A DNA stretch of 64,000 nt from Cytobacillus oceanisediminis. GTDB lineage: Bacteria > Bacillota > Bacilli > Bacillales > Cytobacillaceae. The notes below the pieces were generated by a model. The model had not been told where the DNA came from. It worked only from the letters and a program-made list of their open reading frames with translations, and made no database searches. The position numbers and the translations under genes were made by a program. This document shows positions 1 through 7,889 of the stretch, piece by piece (position 1 is the first letter of the stretch; each line of letters opens with the position of its first letter). Location of the stretch: the NCBI RefSeq assembly GCF_007830235.1, contig NZ_VLKI01000019.1, forward strand, positions 1-64,000. Reading direction: 5' to 3'.

Positions 1-253
1 AGTGATTCATTTGGCGTTCTTTTTTCTCTTCATCACTTGAACTGTCAGGTCCATGACCATATGAATATTGTTTACCTATTGGTTGGTCGAATCGATGCAC
101 CTGATTTTCACGATACCATTTCATCCACGTTTTGATTTGAGACACATTTTTAATCCCATACTTCTCCATGATTTCTTGATTCGTAAACTGACCACTCATC
201 TTATCTTTAACTACTGCCCATTTAACCTCATTTGAATATACGTTTTTGCCCAC
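1..253 (-). CDS. IS3-family transposase OrfA, N-terminal part (runs off window)
   Basis: The frame starts with GTG at 253, behind a Shine-Dalgarno-like CGGAGGTG, and stays open for 84 codons to the window edge. The product is basic and carries a helix-turn-helix of the transposase_8/IS3 OrfA kind (residues about 18-48, ending in QIKTWMKWYRE), followed by a hydrophilic Gly/Ser/Asp/Glu-rich linker. OrfA proteins bind the element ends; the catalytic OrfB would lie to the left, outside the window. Whether the element is intact cannot be seen. The short AT-rich stretch 254-320 between start and element edge fits an IS left end with its promoter. Family assignment rests on the HTH pattern alone. 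Confidence 0.75.
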   Translation of the reverse strand, partial: MGKNVYSNEVKWAVVKDKMSGQFTNQEIMEKYGIKNVSQIKTWMKWYRENQVHRFDQPIGKQYSYGHGPDSSSDEEKKERQMNH

Positions 254-320
254 GCAAAAACACCTCCGAATTAACACTTTAATTAAGTGTACCATTTCGA
301 AGGTGTTTTATAGTGTCTCA
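1..320 (-). mobile_element. End of an IS3-type insertion sequence
   Basis: This contains the OrfA start and its leader. Read on the minus strand, the outer end is proposed at TGAGACACTATAAAACACC (start at 320), beginning with the TG dinucleotide usual for IS3 elements. The exact boundary is inferred, because the other end is outside the window. The element sits about 50 bp beyond the paaX stop codon and so borders the paa cluster without entering it. Confidence 0.55.
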
Positions 321-368
321 TTTATCTAGGTTAGTCTAGTTCCCTTTTGGCAACATGATGGCTCTTTA

Positions 369-1244
369 TTACTCGACCATATATGGATGGTTTAGCACGT
401 CATAATCAGCATCCCTGTTTTTCAGTTCATTCCCTTCCTTAAATACACATTCGAAAAATCTGGAAGCCGGTTCCGCAAGTTCCTTATAATAATCACTGAA
501 CAAAGCAGCGGCATGGCTGCCAAGCCACTTGTCAGGAAGAAGTTCCTCCGGAAGTCCCGGATCAACAAAGAGGAATTTCCTGTACTCATGGACTAGCTTT
601 GTTCTTTCTACAAAGCATTCAGCATCACTCATATTGCCTCTTTGTATTTTATTTTTATCAATTATATATTTTTGGCTGTACTCAGAAATAAATTCCTGGT
701 ATCGGTCATTAATTTCCTGCAGATTCCAGCTCTTTTCAACAATTTCAATATTTTTATGCGGCCCTGCATATCTGGCAATAAAGAAATCAACATAATTGGC
801 AATATCGTATTTCTCAATCAAATCAAATACTTGCTTCTCCAGGTTATTCGCAGAAATCCAACAGCTGCTGGACATGGATCCAAAACCGCTCCAAACAAGC
901 TCCTTGCGCAATTCATCCCGTACATTTCGGATTTCTTCCGGAATGGTATACATGAGAATCCGCCAGTGGCCATCCCATTCCTCCGGCTTTAATTTAAAAA
1001 TACGCTTTGCTGCTTCCTCAATCCTTTTCTGGCCTCTTGGTGTTAAAGAGTAATAGCTTTTATTGCCGATCTTTTCAGCCTGTACCCACCCTTGCTTATT
1101 CATTCTCGAAATGGCCGCCCTGACAGACTGGTCATTATGGCCAAATTCGCTTAAAAGCTTGATGAGGCTGCCAATCCAGATTTTGCTTCCATAGTGTGAT
1201 ATATAATCTCCATAAAGTGTAAAAATCATTGACCTTGTATTCAA
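369..1244 (-). CDS. paaX: PaaX family transcriptional repressor of phenylacetate catabolism
   Basis: The 291-residue protein matches the PaaX family: an N-terminal winged helix (residues about 1-75, with SVRAAISRMNKQGWV in the recognition region), a central PaaX domain (WRILMYTIPEE) and a C-terminal helical domain (LPEELLPDKWLG). Known PaaX proteins repress paa genes and are released by phenylacetyl-CoA, the product of PaaK. The gene is last in the cluster, on the same strand as the catabolic genes but behind their terminator, so it probably has its own promoter in 1245-1360. That region shares an 11-bp word with the paaK upstream region, suggesting autoregulation. The start was chosen as the ATG preceding the winged helix. 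Confidence 0.93.
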   Translation of the reverse strand: MNTRSMIFTLYGDYISHYGSKIWIGSLIKLLSEFGHNDQSVRAAISRMNKQGWVQAEKIGNKSYYSLTPRGQKRIEEAAKRIFKLKPEEWDGHWRILMYTIPEEIRNVRDELRKELVWSGFGSMSSSCWISANNLEKQVFDLIEKYDIANYVDFFIARYAGPHKNIEIVEKSWNLQEINDRYQEFISEYSQKYIIDKNKIQRGNMSDAECFVERTKLVHEYRKFLFVDPGLPEELLPDKWLGSHAAALFSDYYKELAEPASRFFECVFKEGNELKNRDADYDVLNHPYMVE

Positions 1245-1287
1245 CTTGCTTCCATCCTCATTTCATTAAGAGAGTTACACGGAAAAA

Positions 1288-1302
1288 ATACGTTATATAA
1301 CA
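1288..1302. promoter_or_regulatory. Candidate PaaX operator upstream of paaX
   Basis: ACGTTATATAA at 1290-1300 contains the perfect palindrome GTTATATAAC. The same 11-bp word occurs in inverted orientation upstream of paaK (10241-10251). Two copies, each in front of a promoter of the same regulon, make it a reasonable operator candidate, though AT-rich words recur by chance. The link to PaaX is inference. Confidence 0.4.
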
Positions 1303-1364
1303 ATTGTACTAAATTTATTTGGTTTTGAAAAATATTTTTTCGGAATACTAAATATCCTGTGAAT

Positions 1365-1399
1365 AAAAAACCATAGAGAACCTGGTCCCCTATGGTTTT
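1365..1399 (-). terminator. Rho-independent terminator of the paa operon
   Basis: The arms AAAACCATAG and CTATGGTTTT form a 10-bp stem just beyond the paaJ stop. On the minus strand the stem is followed by TTTTTTA. Confidence 0.85.
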
Positions 1400-1405
1400 G
1401 GGCAA

Positions 1406-2611
1406 TTAGTTTTCAACACGTTTGACGATTGTTGAGATCCCCTGGCCGACTCCCACACACATGGTGGCAAGGCCATATTTAGAGTTCCGCCTTTTCATTT
1501 CATGTAAAAGAGTCGTCAGGATTCTCGCACCGCTTGCTCCCAGCGGATGGCCGAATGCAATCGCCCCTCCATTCACATTCACGTGTTTAGGATCTGCTTC
1601 AAGCTCTTTTATACAGGCAAGTGATTGGGAAGCAAAAGCCTCATTCAGTTCTGTTAAATCAATATCCTCTATTTTAAGTCCGGCTCTATTCAGTGCTTTC
1701 CATGTTGAAAAAACTGGGCCGACTCCCATGATTGATGGTTCCAATCCTGCTGTTGCGGAAACTACGTATTTCCCCAGGGGCGCAAGACCTAGTTTCTTGG
1801 CCTTTTCGGCTGACATCAGCAGCAAAGCTGATGCGCCATCATTCACTCCTGAAGCATTTCCTGCAGTTACCGTTCCGCCCTTAAAAATCGGCTTTAACCC
1901 TGAGAGTTTTTCATAGGTTGTTTCCGGGCGCGGATGTTCGTCCTGAGCTATAGTGATTTCATTTCCTTTTCTATCCGTATAAGTGACAGGTATGATTTCA
2001 TCTTTAAAAAGGCCTTTTTCTATCGCCAGCTTTGCTTTCATCTGGCTCTCCAAGGCAAACTGGTCCTGCTCTTCACGCGTTATTCCAAACCTTTCAGCAA
2101 CATTTTCTGCTGTTTCGGGCATACTTTCCGCTCCATATATTTCTTTCAATTTACTATTTGTAAAACGCCAGCCAATTGTTGTGTCATACATTTCCATGTT
2201 GCCTCTTGGAAATTCGCTGTTCGGTTTGGCCATGACGAATGGCGCTCGTGTCATGCTTTCAGTACCGCCAGCAATGAAAATGTCGCCTTCTCCGGCCAGT
2301 ATGGCCCTGGCGGCATAATTAACTGCATCCAGTCCTGAACCGCACAGCCGGTTTACGGTAGAAGCTGCGACCTCCACTGGCAAACCGGCAAGAAGCGCTG
2401 ACATTCTGGCAACATTTCGGTTATCCTCACCTGCCTGGTTGGCATTCCCAAATATGACCTCTTCAATTTCCTGAGGATCTATATTAGGATTCCGCCCGAG
2501 CAGGGCTTTTATGACCATGGCACCCAAATCATCTGGACGAATACTTTTTAATGCCCCTTTATATCGCCCGATCGGTGTCCTGACTGCATCTAATATGACC
2601 ACTTCTCTCAT
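1406..2611 (-). CDS. paaJ: Thiolase, 3-oxoadipyl-CoA/3-oxo-5,6-dehydrosuberyl-CoA thiolase
   Basis: The 401-residue protein is a full-length type II thiolase. The nucleophilic cysteine is Cys90 in NRLCGSG, the conserved histidine is His355 in GHPLGASGAR, and the second catalytic cysteine is Cys385 in CVGVGQG. In phenylacetate degradation PaaJ acts twice, releasing acetyl-CoA and finally succinyl-CoA. The start overlaps the paaH stop by 4 bp, so the two are translationally coupled, and a strong terminator follows. PaaJ is chosen over a generic acetyl-CoA acetyltransferase because of the surrounding paa genes; sequence alone would not separate it from PcaF-like thiolases. Confidence 0.9.
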   Translation of the reverse strand: MREVVILDAVRTPIGRYKGALKSIRPDDLGAMVIKALLGRNPNIDPQEIEEVIFGNANQAGEDNRNVARMSALLAGLPVEVAASTVNRLCGSGLDAVNYAARAILAGEGDIFIAGGTESMTRAPFVMAKPNSEFPRGNMEMYDTTIGWRFTNSKLKEIYGAESMPETAENVAERFGITREEQDQFALESQMKAKLAIEKGLFKDEIIPVTYTDRKGNEITIAQDEHPRPETTYEKLSGLKPIFKGGTVTAGNASGVNDGASALLLMSAEKAKKLGLAPLGKYVVSATAGLEPSIMGVGPVFSTWKALNRAGLKIEDIDLTELNEAFASQSLACIKELEADPKHVNVNGGAIAFGHPLGASGARILTTLLHEMKRRNSKYGLATMCVGVGQGISTIVKRVEN

Positions 2612-3474
2612 TGTGCAAATTCCTCCTTGGCGGAATAATCGTATACTCCTCTGCCCGATTTGCGGCCGAGTCTGCCTGCCTTCACATACTGCTCAAGAAG
2701 CGGTGCAGGACGATATTTTTCACCCAGCTTGCTGTGCAGATAGTTTAGGTTATTCAGGCGGGTATCAAGCCCGACAAGATCCCCCAGCTCAAACGGGCCC
2801 ATCGGGTAATTCAAGCCGAGCTTAATGGCTTTATCAATTTCCTCAGGGGTTCCTACACCTTCCTGAAGCATATAAAATGCCTCATTTCCGACAAGCGCAC
2901 TGATTCTGCTCGTCACGAATCCAGGAAACTCATTGATTACAACCGTTTCTTTCCCCATTTGCTCAGCAGCTCTTCTAATCGCTTCTGCAGTTTCATCACT
3001 TGTTTCCAGCCCTTTAATGATTTCCACCAGGGGCATTTTATGGACAGGATTGAAAAAATGCATGGCAATCACTTTATCAGGCCGTTTTGTATATGACCCA
3101 ATCTCTGTCGGGCTCATAGTGGAAGTATTGGTTGCAAAGCAGCAGGTCTCAGAAGCGTGCTGATCGATTACTTCAAATATATTTTTCTTAATGTCCATCA
3201 CTTCAGGCACCGCTTCTATGACAAGGTCAGCCTCTTTCAAATGCTGGGCCAGGCTTACTGAATATTGAAGACGGCTTTTGCTTTCTTCCATTTCCGTAAA
3301 AGTTAACTTTTTTCGGGCTAGCCCTCTTTCAAATATGTTATTAATCTCTTTTTCCGCATTGGCTAATTGTTCCTGGCTGATATCAACCAGAGTGGTTTTA
3401 AATCCTCCGACTGCACTAACATATGCAATTCCGCGCCCCATTACGCCAGAACCAATCACTACAAGATTTTTCAA
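2608..3474 (-). CDS. paaH: 3-hydroxyacyl-CoA dehydrogenase
   Basis: The 288-residue product has an N-terminal Rossmann fold with GSGVMGRGIA (residues 8-17) and Asp31 for the NAD ribose, and a C-terminal HCDH domain (NYPMGPFELGDLVGLD). His139 in HFFNPV and Glu151 form the catalytic pair, with Ser118 nearby. It oxidises 3-hydroxyadipyl-CoA. It is the length of a single-domain short HCDH such as B. subtilis MmgB. The start is TTG at 3474 with AAGGGGG about 7 bp upstream. It is separated from paaG by a terminator and a MITE insertion, so it may be expressed apart from the upstream genes. Confidence 0.9.
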   Translation of the reverse strand: MKNLVVIGSGVMGRGIAYVSAVGGFKTTLVDISQEQLANAEKEINNIFERGLARKKLTFTEMEESKSRLQYSVSLAQHLKEADLVIEAVPEVMDIKKNIFEVIDQHASETCCFATNTSTMSPTEIGSYTKRPDKVIAMHFFNPVHKMPLVEIIKGLETSDETAEAIRRAAEQMGKETVVINEFPGFVTSRISALVGNEAFYMLQEGVGTPEEIDKAIKLGLNYPMGPFELGDLVGLDTRLNNLNYLHSKLGEKYRPAPLLEQYVKAGRLGRKSGRGVYDYSAKEEFAQ

Positions 3475-3502
3475 TTGAAAGCCCCCTTTCAGATTTTTAA
3501 AA

Positions 3503-3745
3503 GTCTCTGTTTAAACTTGCCTGCTGATTTCCACTCCAGGCTCCCAAGCTTTCCGCGGGCGGTCCGACGCTCCTCGGCGTAAACGCCTGCGGGGTCTCCT
3601 TTTGACTCGCGTTTCCCGCAGGACATTGAATAAGCAACCTCGAGTATGCACCGAAGGAAGAAAATGCGAATGTATTTTCGAGGATCTCGTGCCTTCCGCT
3701 CCAATCAACAGGGTGCCAAAATATACAATGAGCTTTAACATAATC
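3503..3745 (+). mobile_element. MITE-like element, copy A (long form, 243 bp)
   Basis: Left end GTCTCTGTTTAAACTTGCC, right end GAGCTTTAACATAATC: degraded forms of the terminal inverted repeats seen in the other copies. The flanking 8-mers are TTTTAAAA (3495-3502) and TTATAAAA (3746-3753), 7 of 8 identical. The interior carries a hairpin with arms CCTGCGGG and CCCGCAGG (about 3588-3630). The long form has an extra segment of about 60 bp near the right end, as in copy C. No transposase frame is present. It lies between paaG and paaH. Confidence 0.8.
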
Positions 3746-3749
3746 TTAT

Positions 3750-3781
3750 AAAAAGACGAGCACCCGAAACGAGATGCTCGT
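3750..3781 (-). terminator. Terminator after paaG
   Basis: On the minus strand ACGAGCA pairs with TGCTCGT, extended inward by CTCG/CGGG around a TTT loop, and is followed by CTTTTT. It lies 75 bp beyond the paaG stop and abuts the MITE target duplication. It suggests that part of the paa transcription stops before paaH. Confidence 0.75.
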
Positions 3782-3855
3782 AAATTAGAACATATGACGG
3801 GCAAATATTTTGCTGATTGATGCCGGTGCCCTTACCTGGCTTCCGGCAGATTATT

Positions 3856-4629
3856 TTACTTCCCTTGAAAAACAGGCTTGCGTTTTTCCATAAAAGCCTT
3901 GACGCCTTCTTTATGGTCAAGGGTAAGGCCAGCAATGCGCTGCCCCTGTGCGTCCCGCTCCAGGCTCTCTTCCAAGGTGGATTCCCAGCTTGCCTTCAAA
4001 TTCTTTTTTATGAGGCCAATTGCGGCTGTCGGCATTTTGGCTAGTCTTTCAGCAAATACTGAAACCTCATCATGCCATTGTTCCAGCGGAATCACCTTTG
4101 TAGCGAGGCCGTGCTCCTTTGCTTCCTGTGCAGATATTTTTTCACCGAGTACCGCGAGCTCCATGGATCTTGCATGACCAATCAGCTTTGGCAGAAAATA
4201 CAGATTTCCTGCATCGGGGACTAATCCCACATGGATAAAAGCTTCTATGAAGCTAGCTTTTTCAGAAAGAAGGCGAAAATCGCATGCCAATGCCAGGCTC
4301 ATCCCGGCTCCTGCTGCAACACCGTTAACCGCTGCAACGACCGGCTTTTCACATTTATCCAGTTCCATTACCATAGGGTTATAAAATTTTCGGAGTACCT
4401 GCCCATGATCCATATTCTCGTTTACACCTTCAAGGTCCTGGCCTGAGCAGAAGGCGCGGCCTTCACCTGTGATGACGAGGCAACGGACCTCCATATCTCT
4501 GCTTGCCTGCTTAATTGACTGTTGAACCTCTTTATTTACCTGCTCAGTAAACGCATTCAATTTATCAGGGCGATTTAGAGTGATCCAAGCTACACCATTT
4601 TTCACTTCATATTTGACTGTTTCGAACAT
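3856..4629 (-). CDS. paaG: 1,2-epoxyphenylacetyl-CoA isomerase (crotonase family)
   Basis: The 257-residue crotonase-fold protein has the oxyanion-hole segments GRAFCSGQDL and GVAAGAGMSLAL. Asp139 in LVPDAGN stands at the position of the catalytic Asp of PaaG isomerases; hydratases have Glu at the two catalytic positions. The FYNPMV segment (82-87) also resembles PaaG (FYNPLV in E. coli). PaaG converts the ring epoxide to the seven-membered oxepin-CoA. It follows paaF on the same strand with an 18-bp gap and is the last gene before a terminator. Confidence 0.88.
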   Translation of the reverse strand: MFETVKYEVKNGVAWITLNRPDKLNAFTEQVNKEVQQSIKQASRDMEVRCLVITGEGRAFCSGQDLEGVNENMDHGQVLRKFYNPMVMELDKCEKPVVAAVNGVAAGAGMSLALACDFRLLSEKASFIEAFIHVGLVPDAGNLYFLPKLIGHARSMELAVLGEKISAQEAKEHGLATKVIPLEQWHDEVSVFAERLAKMPTAAIGLIKKNLKASWESTLEESLERDAQGQRIAGLTLDHKEGVKAFMEKRKPVFQGK

Positions 4630-4647
4630 ATGCTATGTACACCTCCT

Positions 4648-5427
4648 CTATTTCCCTTTAAAATGAGGCTTTCGTTTTTCGATAAATGCCTGCATACCTT
4701 CTTTTTGATCATCTGTAGAGAATAATAGATAGAAGTTTTTTCGCTCAAATTCCATTCCTTCATTTAAAGGAGTGTCCACCGCTTTAAGGATGGCTTCTTT
4801 TATAAGCCGAATGGAAATCGGCGCCTGATTGGCAATTTGTTCAGCCGCTTTCATGGTCTCCTCCATGAGAAGCTCCTTGGAAATCAGCTGGTTGACAATG
4901 CCATGGTGAAGCGCTTCGCGGGCAGAAATCCTTTTTCCTGTAAAAAGCCATTCCATCGCCTTCGTTTTACCAGCGAGCTTCGTAAGCCGCTGTGTACCCC
5001 CTGCACCGGGCATGACACCTAGATTTACTTCCGGGAAACCGAATTCTGCATCATCAGCCGAATAAAGCAAGTCACAGCATAAAGCAAGCTCAAATCCTCC
5101 GCCAAGTGCGAAGCCCTGCACCGCACCGATGATCGGTTTTTTGATCATGGCAAGGCGGTCCCAATCCTTGAATTGGTTTCGGAGCTCAAAATCAATTGCG
5201 TTATCATTGGCCATTTCATCAATATCAGCACCGGCAGCGAAAGCCCTGCCCTTGCCGCTTAATACGATGGCACGTACGCCGATGTCGGTCTCAAAGCTTT
5301 CCATGGCATCAAGAATTTCTGATACCATTGGCCGGTTGATGGCATTGAGAACTTTCGGCCGGTTCAAAGCTATTAATCCAAGCTGGTCTTGCTTTGAAAC
5401 TTCAATATATTCATAGGTTTTACTCAT
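4648..5427 (-). CDS. paaF: 2,3-dehydroadipyl-CoA hydratase (enoyl-CoA hydratase)
   Basis: The 259-residue crotonase has both glutamates of a true hydratase, Glu113 (GGGFELALCCD) and Glu133 (FPEVNLGVMPGAGG), plus the oxyanion motif GRAFAAGADI. It would hydrate 2,3-dehydroadipyl-CoA. The ATG at 5427 is preferred over an in-frame codon 15 bp upstream: it overlaps the stop of the EthD-like gene by 8 bp and has a GAGGAAG ribosome binding site. The pair PaaF (hydratase) and PaaG (isomerase) is told apart by the active-site residues. Confidence 0.88.
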   Translation of the reverse strand: MSKTYEYIEVSKQDQLGLIALNRPKVLNAINRPMVSEILDAMESFETDIGVRAIVLSGKGRAFAAGADIDEMANDNAIDFELRNQFKDWDRLAMIKKPIIGAVQGFALGGGFELALCCDLLYSADDAEFGFPEVNLGVMPGAGGTQRLTKLAGKTKAMEWLFTGKRISAREALHHGIVNQLISKELLMEETMKAAEQIANQAPISIRLIKEAILKAVDTPLNEGMEFERKNFYLLFSTDDQKEGMQAFIEKRKPHFKGK

Positions 5428-5728
5428 CTGCTTCCTCACCAATCATAAGGGTGATCAAATCACCTGCAAACTTCATGGCATCTTTGCCTGATGCCTTTCC
5501 TTCGTCTGTCCTCATAGCAGTTTGCAGCGCATCATGGCTGTCATAATACATTTCACACATCAAATAGTACTTCCCTTCGCCCCCCATAGGACTGCCAACA
5601 ATTTTTGTAACCTCCATTTTACGAAGACCCGGAATTTTGGCTGTGATTGGCGCATGCGTATTAAAATAATGGTCATCAAATGCCTCCTTATTTTCGGGGT
5701 GTTTATAAAGAGCGATTAATTTTACCAT
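5420..5728 (-). CDS. EthD-family protein of the paa cluster
   Basis: The 102-residue protein has the EthD dimeric alpha-beta barrel pattern (VKLIALYKHPENKEAFDDHY, then HAPITAKIPGLRKMEV, and a C-terminal KFAGDLITLMIGE). EthD-like proteins accompany several oxygenase systems; their chemistry is mostly unproven. ATG at 5728 is chosen because it has GAGAGGAAG upstream; a TTG 39 bp earlier lacks a site. It overlaps paaF by 8 bp and sits where other clusters often carry the reductase paaE, but it shows no flavin or 2Fe-2S motif and cannot replace it. A role in handling reactive ring intermediates is only a guess. Confidence 0.8.
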   Translation of the reverse strand: MVKLIALYKHPENKEAFDDHYFNTHAPITAKIPGLRKMEVTKIVGSPMGGEGKYYLMCEMYYDSHDALQTAMRTDEGKASGKDAMKFAGDLITLMIGEEADE

Positions 5729-5850
5729 TTGGTCAACTTCCTCTCGGTTTTGTATTTGGTTGTTCAATTAAAAGTATTCCTGCAAATGAATTGATATGTG
5801 ATAAGCTTTGATCACGAAAGAATTTAGTTTTAACCTAAATCTCCAGGAGT

Positions 5851-5968
5851 TGTCTAACATGTGTCTTGGTTTATTTAGCATATTATTGAAAATTACTGGC
5901 ACCTTGCGTATTTTATCTTGCATGTTTGAAGATTTATCTAGCATGTTCTGAAATTTATCTAACATTAG
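5851..5968. repeat. 21-bp periodic array 1a (six units)
   Basis: Units with core TCTAGCAT or a variant begin at 5853, 5874, 5895, 5916, 5937 and 5958, exactly 21 bp apart. Cores in order are TCTAACAT, TTTAGCAT, ACTGGCAC, TCTTGCAT, TCTAGCAT and TCTAACAT; most are preceded by a T-run. On the minus strand this gives a heptad-like frame (MLDKxxN), a by-product of the 21-bp period and not evidence of a gene. It lies between paaD and the EthD-like gene. Confidence 0.8.
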
Positions 5969-6023
5969 GTACAATTTGTACTGATAATGGCGGAAAAAAC
6001 TATGCCATATGAGCATTTTTCGA

Positions 6024-6141
6024 AATATGCTTCACTTTTAAAAGTTTCGAAACTATTTTTCCGATATATGCATCACTTTCCGATTTTATGCGTTACTTTT
6101 CCACAGTTATGTGCCACTTTTGAAATTTATGCGTCACTTGT
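6024..6141. repeat. 20-21-bp periodic array 1b (five clear units)
   Basis: Units with core TATGCGTCACTTTT begin at 6026, 6067, 6087, 6108 and 6128. A weak unit at about 6047 fills the double gap. Variants are TATGCTTCAC, TATGCATCAC, TATGCGTTAC, TATGTGCCAC and TATGCGTCAC. The core differs from array 1a although the two are only about 60 bp apart. Confidence 0.75.
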
Positions 6142-6183
6142 TGGTCTTTCGGCACTCTGGACAAAAATAAGAATTTTCCCTTC

Positions 6184-6681
6184 CTACATCATTGTCGATA
6201 CTGGCTTCATTGCCTCAAATGGGTTCCGGCAGGATTTACAGTACAAAATACTGCGGCATGCAGTCGGTCCGAAGAGGTTATCCATCGTGGTGTAGGCCGA
6301 TCCGCAAAACGGGCATTCAACATGCCATTCCCCTGTTTCGCTGATCAATTCAGGCGGCGGGGCAATACCGAATTCTTTTAGCTGGATTCTTCCCTTTTCT
6401 GTAACCCTGTCAGAGGTCCATGGCGGATGATAGATAAACTGGACTTCTATTTTCTCAAAGGAGCCCAGCTTTCCCAATTCGGCTTCTACATTTTTCCGAA
6501 TAATGTCCAGCGCCGGGCAGCCCATAAAAGTTGGAAGAAGTTCTACCATAACTGTACTCCCCTCTGCCTTTAAATGCTCAACCATCCCCAAATCAACAAT
6601 TGAAATAGAGTCTATTTCAGGGTCCTTCACATTATGAAGCGCTTCTAACGCTGCTTTTTCCATTACTTGAATTTGCTCCAT
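6184..6681 (-). CDS. paaD: Phenylacetyl-CoA epoxidase maturation subunit PaaD
   Basis: The 165-residue protein has an N-terminal MIP18/DUF59 domain (VKDPEIDSISIVDLGMV and LLPTFMGCPALDIIR) and a C-terminal zinc-ribbon-like tail with CPFC, TACR and CKSC, as in PaaD. PaaD is thought to assist metal-centre assembly of the PaaABC epoxidase. ATG at 6681 is chosen over an ATG 9 bp upstream because AAGGG is then about 9 bp away instead of touching the start. It lies 22 bp after paaC. Confidence 0.9.
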   Translation of the reverse strand: MEQIQVMEKAALEALHNVKDPEIDSISIVDLGMVEHLKAEGSTVMVELLPTFMGCPALDIIRKNVEAELGKLGSFEKIEVQFIYHPPWTSDRVTEKGRIQLKEFGIAPPPELISETGEWHVECPFCGSAYTTMDNLFGPTACRSILYCKSCRNPFEAMKPVSTMM

Positions 6682-6703
6682 ATTTATCATCCCTTAAAAA
6701 AAC

Positions 6704-7522
6704 TTACCAGCTTGCAGCCGGATCTACGTTATACACTTCGCTTAAAGTGGATAAAGCGGCATCAAGGTCAGCTGTATGTTCCCCTTTGCGGCCATTTCCA
6801 TTTTTCATTGCGAAAACAGACTCGGATACCGATAGATTTACAGATTCAAAGACAGGCTCCATCATAAAAAGCCAGCGCTGTTTTAACCTCTCTTCAGCTT
6901 CAATCAGACCATGCTCTGCAATTTCATTCCCAAGCGGTCCCAATGTAAGCACGCCTTCAAAATCGCCAAGAACCTTTTTGATCGCAGCTTCCATTCTCGG
7001 CCTTGCTTCGCCGCCTGCCTGCATTAACTGCACAAACCAGGTTTTCCAGTGAAGGAGATGATAGTAAAGCTCCATATTTACCTTTAATGCCACATCGGCT
7101 AACGGCTGATAAGATGAATTTTTCAATGAGTCCATTCGGACCTTCTTGGCCTGTACGTAAAAATAGTTTCTTACAACAGCGAAGGCCCAGTCGTATTGGG
7201 CTGTGGATAAGTAATGCCCCGGGCCATTTACCATTTCCAAAAGAACGGCATTTTTACGCTCGGACGCTTCCCTTCCGTGGGCAAGGCTGTCTATATTTCC
7301 TTCTCCAAGATCCTCCAGCAGCTGATAAAACATCGCCGCATGGCCCATCGTATCCTGGCTGATGGATGAAAAAGCTACATCCTCCTCAATATGCGGGGCA
7401 AGGCCAAGCCATTCAGAACCGCGGTAGGCAAGGATGAAGTCATCGTCAGCAAGCTGGTATAATAAAGCAGTTAGAGCTGATTTAATAGCTGGATCGAATG
7501 GCTTATTATCAGGCTTATTCAC
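6704..7522 (-). CDS. paaC: Phenylacetyl-CoA epoxidase subunit PaaC
   Basis: The 272-residue all-helical protein has the ferritin-like fold pattern of PaaC (LLYQLADDDFILAYRGSEWL, then EEDVAFSSISQDTMGHAAMF). PaaC is the structural partner of PaaA; in the E. coli complex PaaA holds the iron and PaaC does not. Its start overlaps paaB by 8 bp, implying coupled translation and stoichiometric synthesis. Confidence 0.93.
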   Translation of the reverse strand: MNKPDNKPFDPAIKSALTALLYQLADDDFILAYRGSEWLGLAPHIEEDVAFSSISQDTMGHAAMFYQLLEDLGEGNIDSLAHGREASERKNAVLLEMVNGPGHYLSTAQYDWAFAVVRNYFYVQAKKVRMDSLKNSSYQPLADVALKVNMELYYHLLHWKTWFVQLMQAGGEARPRMEAAIKKVLGDFEGVLTLGPLGNEIAEHGLIEAEERLKQRWLFMMEPVFESVNLSVSESVFAMKNGNGRKGEHTADLDAALSTLSEVYNVDPAASW

Positions 7523-7880
7523 TTTTCTTCATCCCTCCCCATGATAAAATTTCCTTTTCGTCAAGCATTTCCTGTTCATAATGGCGCCACTTCTTCTTCA
7601 AGTAGCCGTATCCTTTTGTAGTTCGGTATTCTTTATTATCCAGCCGCATGAGTGATTGCTTTTCCTCCGGAGTCATTTTCCTTACATCGGACCGTTTAAC
7701 AACCCAAATGTCTGCGACCGGTTCTCTCCTCATAAAATTTTCCTGTGCCATGACGAGGGCAAGCTCCCGATTTGGCGCCAACAGCGAAAATTGATATTGC
7801 AAAGAAGAGGTATCTGTTCTTTTGCTGAACACTTCAAATTCCTGATAAAATCCTTCGCTTCCCAAAGCGTTCCCTCCCAT
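7515..7880 (-). CDS. paaB: Phenylacetyl-CoA epoxidase subunit PaaB
   Basis: The 121-residue protein is a PaaB-type small subunit (FYQEFEVFSKRTD near the N terminus, ALVMAQENFMRREPVADIWVV in the middle). PaaB holds the PaaAC heterodimers together. It is longer than E. coli PaaB by a charged C-terminal tail of about 25 residues (KKWRHYEQEML), which looks like a family variant. It sits between paaA and paaC with short gaps or overlaps. Confidence 0.93.
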   Translation of the reverse strand: MGGNALGSEGFYQEFEVFSKRTDTSSLQYQFSLLAPNRELALVMAQENFMRREPVADIWVVKRSDVRKMTPEEKQSLMRLDNKEYRTTKGYGYLKKKWRHYEQEMLDEKEILSWGGMKKSE

Positions 7881-7889
7881 CTGGTCCGG

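Noticed and set aside
3511-3804. Small minus-strand frames across MITE copy A
   Set aside because: They read through the hairpin and inverted repeats, lack starts with binding sites and are not conserved in the other copies.
5768-6016. 82-codon minus-strand frame with a repeating MLDKxxN pattern
   Set aside because: The heptad pattern is produced by the 21-bp DNA period; there is no ribosome binding site and the frame runs through the array into unrelated DNA.
5851-6141. CRISPR array
   Set aside because: Units of about 20 bp consist of a short core with no long conserved repeat and no unique spacers; no cas genes in the window (the Cas4-like domain belongs to a helicase fusion).
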